Assembly: GCF_002155915.1 (NCBI RefSeq)
Contig: NZ_MUME01000012.1
Span: 1 to 48,309, forward strand
Length of the DNA: 48,309 bases
Direction: 5' to 3'
Origin: Streptomyces thermovulgaris
Lineage (GTDB): Bacteria; Actinomycetota; Actinomycetes; Streptomycetales; Streptomycetaceae
Shown: positions 37,881 to 45,156 of the stretch, piece after piece
How positions within the stretch are numbered: position 1 is the first letter of the stretch
Layout: the number at the start of each line of letters is the position of its first letter
Notes under the pieces: generated by a model
Told to the model about the DNA's origin: nothing
Seen by the model: the letters and a program-made list of their open reading frames with translations, nothing else
Databases searched by the model: none
Translations under genes and position numbers: made by a program

Positions 37881-38759
37881 GTGGTGTTCAGCAAGAAGCG
37901 CCGTCTCGTGTGTCTTGCCTCAACGGCTTTGATGGTCATGTCCCTCGCGACGGCGTGCGCGGACAAGAAGGGCGGAGCAACAGGTGCTCTCCAGGTCAGC
38001 GGGTCGACCACGGTAGCACCCGTGGCCGCGGATGCGGCCCAGGCACTCAAGGCCGAGGGGCTCGACATCACCGTGGCCACCCAGGGCGGGTCCGCCGGCG
38101 GCATCTCTCAGCTCGCAGCGGGCCAGATCAACATCGCTATGACCTCCAAGCCGTTGGCCGACGAGGACAAGGCCGCCCACCCCGGCACGGACTTCCACCC
38201 CATTCAGATCGGTGCGGACGCCGTCGGTGTCATCGTCACCAAGCAGGTCGCCGACGGCGGCGTGAAGAACCTCACCGCGGCGCAAGTACGCCGCCTGTTC
38301 GAGGGGAAGATCACCAACTGGTCCGAGCTCGGCGGCCCGAACCTCAAGGTCTTCGTGTACGACAAGGAACCCGGGCGTGGTACGCGGGAGGTGCTCGACA
38401 AGTACCTCTACGGGGAGGAGGAGCCTCCGCCGCCGCCCAAGTCGGGCAACTTCGCCATCGTCGGCGGCAATCTCGAGACCCGCAACAAGCTGAAGTCGAC
38501 CCCCGGCGCTGTGGCACCGCTGTCCACCAGCTTCATCGAAGGACACAACGATCTGCAAGCGGTAACGCTGGACGGCGTCGCACCGACCGCCGAGAACATC
38601 GCCTCCGGCAAGTACCCCATGTCCAGGCCGCTTTACTTCCTGACCGACGGTGAGCCGAAAGGAAATGCCAAGAAGTTCATCGACTACGTCCTGTCCCCCA
38701 AGGGCCAGGCGCTGATGACCAAGCACGGCTACCTGACTCTCGAGCAGATCGGGAAGTAG
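37881..38759 (+). CDS. PstS-type substrate-binding lipoprotein
   Basis: A 292-residue PstS-family oxyanion-binding protein. It has a signal peptide with a lipobox ending SLATAC, then binding-site blocks VSGSTTVAPVAADAAQAL, QGGSAGGISQLAAGQ and EPGRGTREVLDKYL. PstS binds phosphate; arsenate is a close mimic, and in this arsenic locus it may capture arsenate, which is inference. GTG 37881 is used (GTG 37884 is also possible); AGAAGG lies about 7 nt upstream. It heads a tight operon with the fused permease (3-nt gap) and ATPase. A Pro run (EEEPPPPPKSG) near residue 180 interrupts one lobe and is unusual. Confidence 0.92.
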   Translation: MVFSKKRRLVCLASTALMVMSLATACADKKGGATGALQVSGSTTVAPVAADAAQALKAEGLDITVATQGGSAGGISQLAAGQINIAMTSKPLADEDKAAHPGTDFHPIQIGADAVGVIVTKQVADGGVKNLTAAQVRRLFEGKITNWSELGGPNLKVFVYDKEPGRGTREVLDKYLYGEEEPPPPPKSGNFAIVGGNLETRNKLKSTPGAVAPLSTSFIEGHNDLQAVTLDGVAPTAENIASGKYPMSRPLYFLTDGEPKGNAKKFIDYVLSPKGQALMTKHGYLTLEQIGK

Positions 38760-38762
38760 CCG

Positions 38763-40574
38763 ATGAGCACCAGCACACTGACCCGGCAACCGATCACGCC
38801 GGATCCGGACACACGCCCCCATCCGTCGAAGTGGATCTGGGGTTGGCTGTACGCCGGGGCCTCTTCCGTGGCAGCCCTGCTCCTGGTGCTTGTCGGGTAC
38901 CTCGGTACAGGAGTCGGCAGTGGCGAGGTCGACTGGCCGACGCTGCTGACCGAATCCGCTTGGAGCCCGGCCAGTTCCGTTTACGGCGGCCTGGCGATGA
39001 TCTACGGCACAGCCGTCGTCTGCGTCCTCGCCCTCGTCCTCGCCGTACCCGTCGGCTGGGCAGCCGCTGTCGCGCTGTCGGAGTATCTCCCGCCCCGCGT
39101 GGCCCGGCCGTTGCGCCTGTGCGTGGAATTGCTCGCCGCTGTGCCCTCCATCGTCTACGGTCTCATCGGCATCATCGTCATCCGCCCTGTCATCGCCCGG
39201 CTGGCCGACGTACCGGGCGGTGACAGTCTCGTCGCCGCCGGCATCGTCCTCGCCGTCATGATCACTCCAACGATCGTGGCCGTCAGTGTGGACGCGCTCG
39301 CCGCAGTGCCCGACCGCTACCGGGAAGCCGCCTTCTCCCTCGGTCTGACCCGTCGCGAAGTCATCCGCTCAGCCGTATTGCCGCTCGCACGGTCAGGCAT
39401 GCGGGCAGCCGTTCTGCTCGGCATGGCCCGAGCGCTCGGCGAGGCCATCGCAGTCTTCCTGGTCGTGGGCAGAGCCGACGGGCGGCTCCCCACCAGCTTC
39501 GGCAGCTTCCTCGACTCGTTGGTCCATCCTGGCCAGACGCTGACGACGAAGCTGGCCGGGCCGGAACCCGTCCTGGCCGGCACCTCCGGCCCTCACTTCG
39601 CGGCTCTGTGCGGACTCGGTTTCATTCTGCTGGCGCTGGTGGCCGCGGCAACGTTCTGGGGCACGCGAGGTCAGAGGCACAGCACGACGGCCAAGCGCAC
39701 CCCCCGGTACCGGGCCTCGCCCCGGATGCGTGCGCAACGAGATCAGCTCGCGAAGACACTGCGGCTGGGAGCCTTGTTGCTGCCCAGCGTCCTTCTCGTG
39801 GGTATGCTCGCTCTTCTGGTGACGCGAGGAAGCAATGCATTCCATCCGTCCTTCTGGTTCACCTCGGCAACAGGGGCGGCCGGTGGAGGTGTGCGCGACC
39901 AGATAGCCGGCACACTCCTGCTGGTCGTCACGACGGGCCTTCTCTCCCTGCCGCTCGGCTTCGGCGCCGGCATCCTGATCGGTGTCCACGCGTCCACCCG
40001 CACCGCACGGCTGCTCCAGACCCTGACGGTCGTTCTCGGAGGTGTGCCGACCATCCTGCTGGGACTGGCCGGGTTCGTCATTCTGTCCACCGCCATGGGA
40101 TGGGGCAGGTCCTGGTTGGCAGGAGCCATTGTGCTCGTCCCCGTCGTCGTGCCTGTGATCGCGCTGTCCACCGCCGCCCGGGTCAGAAGTCTGCCGTCCG
40201 AATTGAAGGAAAGCGCGCTGTCGCTGGGTCTGACCCGTGCTCAGCTCATCCGGTCGGTCGTCGTACCCTACGCCTGGCCCGCCACGGTCACCGGCCTGCT
40301 CCTCGGTCTGGCCCGCGCGGCCGGCGAGACCGCTCCGCTGCTGTTCACCGCCACGGTCTTCTTCGGGGCTCCCACGCTGCCGAGCGGCATCGTCGAGTCT
40401 CCGGTGCAGGCACTGCCGACCCACATCTTCACCCTCTCCCAGGACTCGGGGGATCCCCAGGCGGTCGCCCAGGCATGGGGAAGCGCCATGGTCCTGGTCC
40501 TCATCACCGCGGTCCTCCTCAGCGCGGCGGTCGCGCTGCGCAACCGCTTCGAAGGAGAGCGATGGACAACATAA
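38763..40574 (+). CDS. Fused PstC-PstA permease
   Basis: A 603-residue integral membrane protein containing both Pst permease halves, usually separate proteins. The PstC-like half (about 1-310) has the ATPase-contact loop YREAAFSLGLTRREVIRSAV; the PstA-like half (about 325-600) has LKESALSLGLTRAQLIRSVV. Each half has about six hydrophobic helices, joined by a basic linker (TAKRTPRYRASPRMRAQRD). It would form the whole channel of the oxyanion importer with the lipoprotein and ATPase on either side. ATG 38763 follows the pstS stop by 3 nt, and its 3' end overlaps the ATPase gene by 13 bp, so translation is coupled. Confidence 0.93.
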   Translation: MSTSTLTRQPITPDPDTRPHPSKWIWGWLYAGASSVAALLLVLVGYLGTGVGSGEVDWPTLLTESAWSPASSVYGGLAMIYGTAVVCVLALVLAVPVGWAAAVALSEYLPPRVARPLRLCVELLAAVPSIVYGLIGIIVIRPVIARLADVPGGDSLVAAGIVLAVMITPTIVAVSVDALAAVPDRYREAAFSLGLTRREVIRSAVLPLARSGMRAAVLLGMARALGEAIAVFLVVGRADGRLPTSFGSFLDSLVHPGQTLTTKLAGPEPVLAGTSGPHFAALCGLGFILLALVAAATFWGTRGQRHSTTAKRTPRYRASPRMRAQRDQLAKTLRLGALLLPSVLLVGMLALLVTRGSNAFHPSFWFTSATGAAGGGVRDQIAGTLLLVVTTGLLSLPLGFGAGILIGVHASTRTARLLQTLTVVLGGVPTILLGLAGFVILSTAMGWGRSWLAGAIVLVPVVVPVIALSTAARVRSLPSELKESALSLGLTRAQLIRSVVVPYAWPATVTGLLLGLARAAGETAPLLFTATVFFGAPTLPSGIVESPVQALPTHIFTLSQDSGDPQAVAQAWGSAMVLVLITAVLLSAAVALRNRFEGERWTT

Positions 40575-41251
40575 TCACCGTGCGCCACCTCCGTGTGCAC
40601 AGCCGTGACAAGACCCTGGTCGGTCCTGTCTCCTTCAGCCTCGAACCAGGGTCCACCACCGGCCTGTGCGGGCCGTCGGGCGCCGGCAAGTCCACCGTTC
40701 TGCGTGCTCTGGTGGACCTGCTTCCGAACGGGCTCACCAGAGACGGTGACCTGCAGGTGCTGGGACGGACGATCGCACCGGGCAAGGGAGACGCCAACCT
40801 GCGGGCCAAGGTGGTGCTCGTACCCCAGACACCCGTGGTTTTCGGCGGCAGCATCCTCGACAACGCGCTCTTCGGGCTGCGGCACGTCCTGCGGGCTCCT
40901 CGAAAGGTTCTGCGTGAGCGAGCGGAACAAGCGCTGCACGAGGCCGGGTTGTGGAAGGAGGTCTCCGACAGGCTCGATGCACCGGCCCATACCCTGTCCG
41001 TGGGACAACGGCAGCGGCTGTGTCTCGCGCGTGCACTGGCCCTGGAGCCGGCAGCGCTTCTCCTCGATGAGCCCACCAGCGCACTCGACGAACAGAGCCG
41101 GGACACAGTCGAGAAAACGATAGCAGCGCTGCACGGACGCCGCGCGGTCCTTCTGGTGTCCCACGACCCGGCCCAGGTGGAACGTCTGTGCGACACGATC
41201 ATCCGTCTGGACCAACCCACGGCAACTTCCCCCACCGTCACGGTCTCCTGA
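40562..41251 (+). CDS. PstB-like ABC transporter ATPase
   Basis: A 229-residue nucleotide-binding subunit: Walker A GPSGAGKSTVLRAL, Q-loop LVPQTPVVF, signature LSVGQRQRLCLARAL, Walker B ALLLDEPTSALD and switch His in LLVSHDPAQ. It is slightly shorter than typical PstB (about 255 residues). The signature has V in place of the usual S/G second position (SVGQ). It energises the adjacent fused permease. ATG 40562 has GGAGAG just upstream, inside the permease gene. No phoU follows. It faces the arsR gene convergently with a 26-bp gap. Confidence 0.92.
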   Translation: MDNIITVRHLRVHSRDKTLVGPVSFSLEPGSTTGLCGPSGAGKSTVLRALVDLLPNGLTRDGDLQVLGRTIAPGKGDANLRAKVVLVPQTPVVFGGSILDNALFGLRHVLRAPRKVLRERAEQALHEAGLWKEVSDRLDAPAHTLSVGQRQRLCLARALALEPAALLLDEPTSALDEQSRDTVEKTIAALHGRRAVLLVSHDPAQVERLCDTIIRLDQPTATSPTVTVS

Positions 41252-41277
41252 TCGCCACAAGCCCGGGAGGACACCCC

Positions 41278-41748
41278 TCAATACCCTGTTCTCCCGGTTC
41301 CTCCAGCCCTGCACCGCAGTGCCTCAGCCGCCATGGTGCGGGGCTGGAGTCTGCCCCCACGGCGCGCTCCGGCCTGTTGAACACCCACCTGACTGCGCCG
41401 ATGCAGGATCTGCCCCAGCGCTGAGCGGACCCCTTCACTCAGGCGGCAGTAGACGAGGCGGCCCTCACGCCGGCTCTCGATCAGACCAGCGCAGCGCAGC
41501 CGCTTGAGGTGGTGGCTCACCGTCGCCTGCGACACCCCGACATCGGCCAACTCGTGCACGGCGACCTCGGCACTTCGACGTTCGGCCAGATGCATCAGCA
41601 ACCGCAGGCGGACCGGGTCGGACAGCGCCTTGAACAGGGCGGCGATCTTCTCGGCGTCAGCAGCGGACAACGGCTCCTGCCCCAGCGGCGGGCAGCACTG
41701 CAAGGGCGTGGAGACATCGGCCACGGAGCGTGGAGTCAAATTAGACAT
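41278..41748 (-). CDS. arsR: ArsR family As(III)-type regulator with C-terminal tail
   Basis: A 156-residue ArsR protein. It has a vicinal cysteine pair at the N-terminus (TPLQCCPPLGQE), the ArsR core IAALFKALSDPVRLRLLMHL and the helix-turn-helix VSQATVSHHLKRLRCAGLI. The classical CVC in the third helix is missing (EVAVHELADVG), so As(III) would have to bind through the N-terminal pair, as in Corynebacterium ArsR. About 40 basic residues follow the usual family end, perhaps a readthrough tail from a recent 3' change. ATG 41748 is used; AGAGG is only one base before it, and the ars-type operators lie directly upstream. It is divergent from the ArsI side of the locus and likely controls it. Confidence 0.88.
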   Translation of the reverse strand: MSNLTPRSVADVSTPLQCCPPLGQEPLSAADAEKIAALFKALSDPVRLRLLMHLAERRSAEVAVHELADVGVSQATVSHHLKRLRCAGLIESRREGRLVYCRLSEGVRSALGQILHRRSQVGVQQAGARRGGRLQPRTMAAEALRCRAGGTGRTGY

Positions 41749-41757
41749 GCCTCTATA

Positions 41758-41771
41758 TTGACCCTTATCAA
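41758..41771. promoter_or_regulatory. ars-type operator 1 upstream of arsR
   Basis: TTGA-N6-TCAA, preceded by CTATA in CTATATTGAC. It starts 10 bp upstream of the arsR start and is repeated in form at 41838. Confidence 0.78.
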
Positions 41772-41837
41772 ACCAGCTGGCAAGAGTGCCGCACACCCCG
41801 CCGCGAACGCCGCGAAGAAGATTCGACAAACTTCTAT

Positions 41838-41853
41838 ATTGACAGATATCAAT
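41838..41853. promoter_or_regulatory. ars-type operator 2
   Basis: ATTGA-N6-TCAAT within TTCTATATTGACAGATATC. It is the clearest ars-type site in the window. AAGGAGG follows directly on the plus strand (41854-41860), suggesting the site once controlled the plus-strand flavoprotein copy and arsI. Confidence 0.8.
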
Positions 41854-41993
41854 CAAGGAGGCATGCTGATCCATATCGACAAACATCAACGACCCCACCG
41901 GTCCGGCCGCCGGCGCCGTCGTGCACGAAGGGACACGCATACGCTTGTCCTCGCTGCGGGGAGCACGGCTGCCCCAAGCTTGCTGTCCGCCCG

Positions 41994-42338
41994 GTCGGCA
42001 TCAAGAGCCACGGCCACGCCCCCGCTTTTCTGGCCATGACCGGCTACGAGCAGGTCCGCTCCGCAGCGGCCGCCCTCACTGGCGACATGGACGCCGCCGA
42101 CCGTATGGAACCGTCCCTGCCGGAAACCCGCATATGCGACGGCACGGACTGTTCGACACCCCGGCACCGCCGGGGCGGAGACGGGAAGGCTGCTGCGCCG
42201 TCCCAACCCTGCAGCCGATCCAGCTCGCTCTCGCCTCCGTCGGCCCCACCGCCTCCACAGGCAGTTGCTGTGACGCCTGACCGCGCCCGTCTCGGGATCG
42301 CCTCGATCCCGAGGATCCGTCCCTTCCGAAACCAGTAG
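41994..42338 (+). pseudogene. C-terminal fragment of a second ArsO-like flavoprotein
   Basis: The frame from 41994 reads GIKSHGHAPAFLAMTGYEQV followed by RSAAAALTGDMDAADRM and LPETRIC. This matches the flavoprotein at 16111-17592 (GMKSYGRAPTFLMLTGYEQV, VAALAGDMEAAQ, LPETGVC). About 50 residues are preserved; the roughly 370 residues before them are missing, and the helical tail is replaced by unrelated sequence. Upstream (41863-41993) no flavoprotein N-terminus is found. So a duplicated or ancestral copy has been deleted internally, leaving the ars-type promoter and this tail before arsI. Near 42210-42283, TLQPIQLALAS and STGSCCDA in another frame faintly recall the two ends of the ArsI protein; that may be chance. 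Confidence 0.8.
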
Positions 42339-42350
42339 GAGGAATGCCTC

Positions 42351-42809
42351 GTGTCCCGAATACAGCTCGCTCTGCGTGTCCCCGACCTACGCGCAGCCAT
42401 CACCTTCTACAGCAAACTGTTCGGCGTCGAGCCGACCAAGCTCCGCGACGACTACGCCAACTTCGCCATCGCCGACCCCCCTCTCAAGCTCGTTCTCATC
42501 GAAGGAACAGCAGGCGAGGACACACGCCTGGACCACCTCGGCATCGAGGTGGCATCCACCCAGGAAGTGAAGGAGGCAGCTACTCGGCTCGCTCAGGCCG
42601 GGCTGGCCACCGCCGAGGAGAACGACACCACCTGCTGCTACGCACTCCAGGACAAGGTGTGGGTGCGCGGTCCCGGCCAGGAGCCATGGGAGGTGTATGT
42701 CGTCAAGGCAGACGCCGATACCCTCGCCAAGCAGCCGACCGGCTCCTGCTGCACCCCGGATGACACCGCCGTGCCCGAACAGCAGCCTGCGGCAGCGAAC
42801 TGCTGTTGA
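42351..42809 (+). CDS. arsI: ArsI/CadI family C-As lyase (VOC metalloenzyme)
   Basis: A 152-residue vicinal-oxygen-chelate protein of the ArsI/CadI family. It begins RIQLALRVPDLRAAITFYSK, has the vicinal arsenic-binding cysteines Cys95-Cys96 in NDTTCCYALQDKVWVRG, and iron-site candidates His in LDHLGIEV and Glu in PWEVYVV. The C-terminus is Cys-rich (TGSCCTPD, AANCC). ArsI enzymes use Fe(II) and O2 to break C-As bonds of trivalent organoarsenicals. In a locus that seems to make a C-As compound it may detoxify reduced product. GTG 42351 has AGGAGGA 7 nt upstream. It may be expressed from the ars-type promoter upstream of the flavoprotein remnant. Confidence 0.9.
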   Translation: MSRIQLALRVPDLRAAITFYSKLFGVEPTKLRDDYANFAIADPPLKLVLIEGTAGEDTRLDHLGIEVASTQEVKEAATRLAQAGLATAEENDTTCCYALQDKVWVRGPGQEPWEVYVVKADADTLAKQPTGSCCTPDDTAVPEQQPAAANCC

Positions 42810-42839
42810 CCATCCGATGATTCGTTTCAATGCCTGACA

Positions 42840-42884
42840 GCGCGCGGATGCGGCCGACTTCGATCAACGACTGCATCCGCGCGC
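42840..42884. terminator. Hairpin terminator after arsI
   Basis: Perfect 12-bp stem (GCGCGCGGATGC and complement) with a 21-nt loop, 31 nt after the arsI stop. It marks the right border of the arsenic locus. The universal stress protein remnant ends inside it on the other strand. Confidence 0.78.
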
Positions 42885-43260
42885 CACGGCAAAGAGGCCG
42901 ACGGAACCCAAGGCGAAGCCGCCGACATCACCCAGGGCCCGGAAGCTCAGCACCAGTAAGTCGGCGTCCTTCGCTGCCTGGCAGAGCACTTCGACGGGAC
43001 GGCCGAGCACACGCTCGATGATCACTCCGACACCGGCATGGCGCAGCCGCAGGCCTTCGGCAGATTCACCGAACAATTGCTTAATCCAATCCCGGTTGGT
43101 CTCCGTACCGGGGAACGGTACCTGCGCCAGAAGCTGCCGGACATGGAGGAACTTCAGCGGTACCCCGTACGGCTTGGCCTCGCGTGCGCCCATCCGGCAG
43201 CGGCCCGGCTCTTGGCTCTCGGACGAGCCGTCGAGGCCTACCGGTGACGGTGCGCGGCAT
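42864..43260 (-). pseudogene. Truncated, frameshifted universal stress protein
   Basis: From ATG 43260 the frame reads MPRTVTG; one base further on another frame continues VGLDGSSESQEPG and then AREAKPYGVPLKFLHV, RVLGRPVEVLCQAAKDADLL and ALGSVGLFAVAR. These are ordered blocks of the first UspA domain. Joining them needs a one-base shift near 43240. The protein then stops after the first domain, where Streptomyces relatives continue with a second UspA domain. The downstream part may have been lost when the arsenic locus was joined at this point, since the stop lies in the arsI terminator. A DosR-like palindrome lies 90 bp upstream. Confidence 0.78.
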
Positions 43261-43349
43261 GGTCTCCACCTCCTGCCGCAGTGCGGACAGACCCCGGTCA
43301 CCCGCGCCTCGCCGGCTCTCCCACAATCCTCCGACAGGCCCGGCCAGGT

Positions 43350-43365
43350 GGGACCGAACGGCCCC
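43350..43365. promoter_or_regulatory. DosR/DevR-like box 1
   Basis: GGGACC-GAAC-GGCCCC, one mismatch from a perfect 6-4-6 palindrome. DosR/DevR boxes have the form GGGAC-N4-GTCCC. It lies 90 bp upstream of the universal stress protein remnant. Confidence 0.5.
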
Positions 43366-43614
43366 AAGATGGTCCGAACGTCCTGATCCGCCCTGGCGGA
43401 GCCCCCTCGTCCCACGGGCCGCCCCCTTGGCCAGGCACCGAGTGCTGCGGGCCGATCGGTCTTCCTCTCCCGCGGACGGGTCCCTCGAAGCCGGGAGGGG
43501 AGGAAGAGTTCGGGCTGGTGAGCAGCGCAGGACCGGGCCGTGGGTGAGGCCGGGCCGCGGAACCGGGGAGAACGGCTGTCATGTCTCTGTCCTCCTCGGG
43601 CCCGTCCCCGCATT

Positions 43615-43630
43615 GGGGCCGACCGGCCCT
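43615..43630. promoter_or_regulatory. DosR/DevR-like box 2
   Basis: GGGGCC-GACC-GGCCCT, the same 6-4-6 layout as the site at 43350. It may belong to a lost divergent promoter. Confidence 0.42.
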
Positions 43631-44029
43631 GGTGGACCGGAGGTTCCGGTGGTGCACTGGTGTCAGCGGGTAGGACCATGGAAGACGCGGAGAAGCGGCC
43701 GGCAGCCGCGCACCGCGCAATCCGGATCCACGAGAAGCGGATGTCCTTCCCGCCTCGTCCTGTTGTCCTCGCCTCGCCCGGCAAGGCCGTCCACCGCGGT
43801 GATGCAGGGAGGCTTCCCGGCCCCCGCCGAGGTGCCGACGGTCCCGACCGGCTCCCGCCGTGTGGATGCGGCCGGGGTACGGGAAGTACGGACACTTGCG
43901 ACGCTCTCCCCTCACCTCACCGCGGCTGCCTTCGGCATGCGGAGGAGGCGGACCGCACAGGCGCTCGGCCCGGCCGGGGAAGTCCGGGGCGGAGAGCATG
44001 CGCAGCAGCCCGCACCAGCCGGCGACGGG

Positions 44030-44863
44030 ATGACACGCGCCGTCGTAACGATGGGGTGCAAGGCTCCGTTCAAGGACATCGTCGAGCGCAGGGTGCGGTG
44101 GAAGGTCGGTGCCCTTACGGTGCCGGAGGGCGACGGCCGGGTGAGCGGGGCGGTCTCCGAGGCCGATCTGCTGCCCGAGGAGGAATTCCGGGACGGCGAC
44201 CGGGACCGGTTCACGCAGCCGCACCGGGCGACCGGCCTCGCCAAGGCCGGGGCTGTCTCCGCCGACGTCGCCCTCGTCGGGTGCGACGACGGCCGTGTGG
44301 CCGAGCCCAAGGACCTGGCGCGTGTGCGCCCGGCGCATGTGCGCCTCCTGGCCGGGGACGCCTGCGGGCCGGACCTGCCGGAGCGCGCGGGAGCCCTCGC
44401 CAGCGACCTCGTCGTCGCCGTCACCGGCCGCGACGAGGACAACCTCGTCATCGGCCTGCTCGCCAAGCGGAGGTTCGGGGTGGAACGAGTGGCCGCGCGC
44501 GTCAACGAGGCGGAGAACGCCTGGCTCTTCGACCAGCGGTGGGGCGTGGACGTGGCCGTGCCCGCGGCCACCCCGCTGCTCTCCCTCATCGAGGAGGCCA
44601 CCGGTGCCACGGACACCGTGGCGCTGCTGCGGCTGGGCAGGGCGGGCGTCGAGGTCGTCGAGACCGCGATCACCGAACGGTCCCGGGCCGCGGGGCGCGC
44701 ACTCGGCGAGATCGCCCTGCCCGCCGGCACCGTGGCCGCCACCGTCGTACGCGGCGGCCGGCCCGCGGTCCCCGGCCCCGGGCTGCGGCTGCTGCCCGGG
44801 GCCGGGCTTCTGCTCGTGTCGCACGAGGCGACCGAGCAGGAGATCCACGCGGTCTTCCGGTGA
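44030..44863 (+). CDS. Chimeric CBS-TrkA protein
   Basis: A 277-residue hybrid. Residues 1-78 match the first half of a CBS-pair protein (MTRAVVTMGCKAPFKDIVE, SEADLLPEEEFRDGDRDRF, LAKAGAVSAD). From about residue 80 it matches TrkA potassium-uptake regulators: RLLAGDACGPDLPERAGAL, TGRDEDNLVIGLLAKRRF, RWGVDVAVP, then an RCK_C domain (VVETAITERSRAAGRALGE). The TrkA part lacks the first strand and helix with the GxGxxG nucleotide loop, and the CBS part has only one of two repeats. This looks like a deletion fusing two neighbouring genes. ATG 44030 is the first sensible start; no good ribosome-binding site is visible. It may be non-functional, or a novel regulator if expressed. Confidence 0.75.
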   Translation: MTRAVVTMGCKAPFKDIVERRVRWKVGALTVPEGDGRVSGAVSEADLLPEEEFRDGDRDRFTQPHRATGLAKAGAVSADVALVGCDDGRVAEPKDLARVRPAHVRLLAGDACGPDLPERAGALASDLVVAVTGRDEDNLVIGLLAKRRFGVERVAARVNEAENAWLFDQRWGVDVAVPAATPLLSLIEEATGATDTVALLRLGRAGVEVVETAITERSRAAGRALGEIALPAGTVAATVVRGGRPAVPGPGLRLLPGAGLLLVSHEATEQEIHAVFR

Positions 44864-45156
44864 GCCGGGCCCGGCCCGGTCGGAAACCCCTGATCAGTGC
44901 CTCCCGGAGCGCACGGTCACGGCCGGACGGGCCGTCGAGGCCCACGGTGACGGCCGGTTGCATGGCGGCGGCCTCCGTCCCGTAAGAAGCTGAAGGGGGA
45001 ATGCACGAGTCCGGCTGCGCGGATGGGCCGGGCGCCGCCTGCGTACTCGGCGCGACGAGTACTCCCGCCCCGGGGATTCCCGGCCCTCGCCACGGCGTAT
45101 GCGGCCCCGTGAAGGAGTCGGAGCCGTGGCACGCAGCAGGAGAGGAGACGGGCACG

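Larger units (their letters stand above)
43261..44029. other. Region of about 770 bp without an intact gene
   Basis: It contains two DosR-like palindromes (43350, 43615) and no frame I recognise. The plus-strand frame joining the CBS-TrkA gene is open from 43184, but its upstream part is not coding-like. Confidence 0.45.

Noticed and set aside
41863..42036. Small plus-strand ORF after ars-type operator 2
   Set aside because: It has AAGGAGG directly before its ATG but an Arg-rich product unlike any known family; probably the deletion scar of the flavoprotein gene.
14816..42809. Phosphonate biosynthetic cluster
   Set aside because: The decarboxylase would fit, but no PEP mutase with its EDK-type motif is present, while AroA-like, GpmI-like, ArsR and ArsI genes point to arsenic.
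43184..44029. N-terminal extension of the CBS-TrkA frame
   Set aside because: Open but without codon bias or family similarity; it crosses the DosR-like boxes and the promoter side of the stress-protein remnant.
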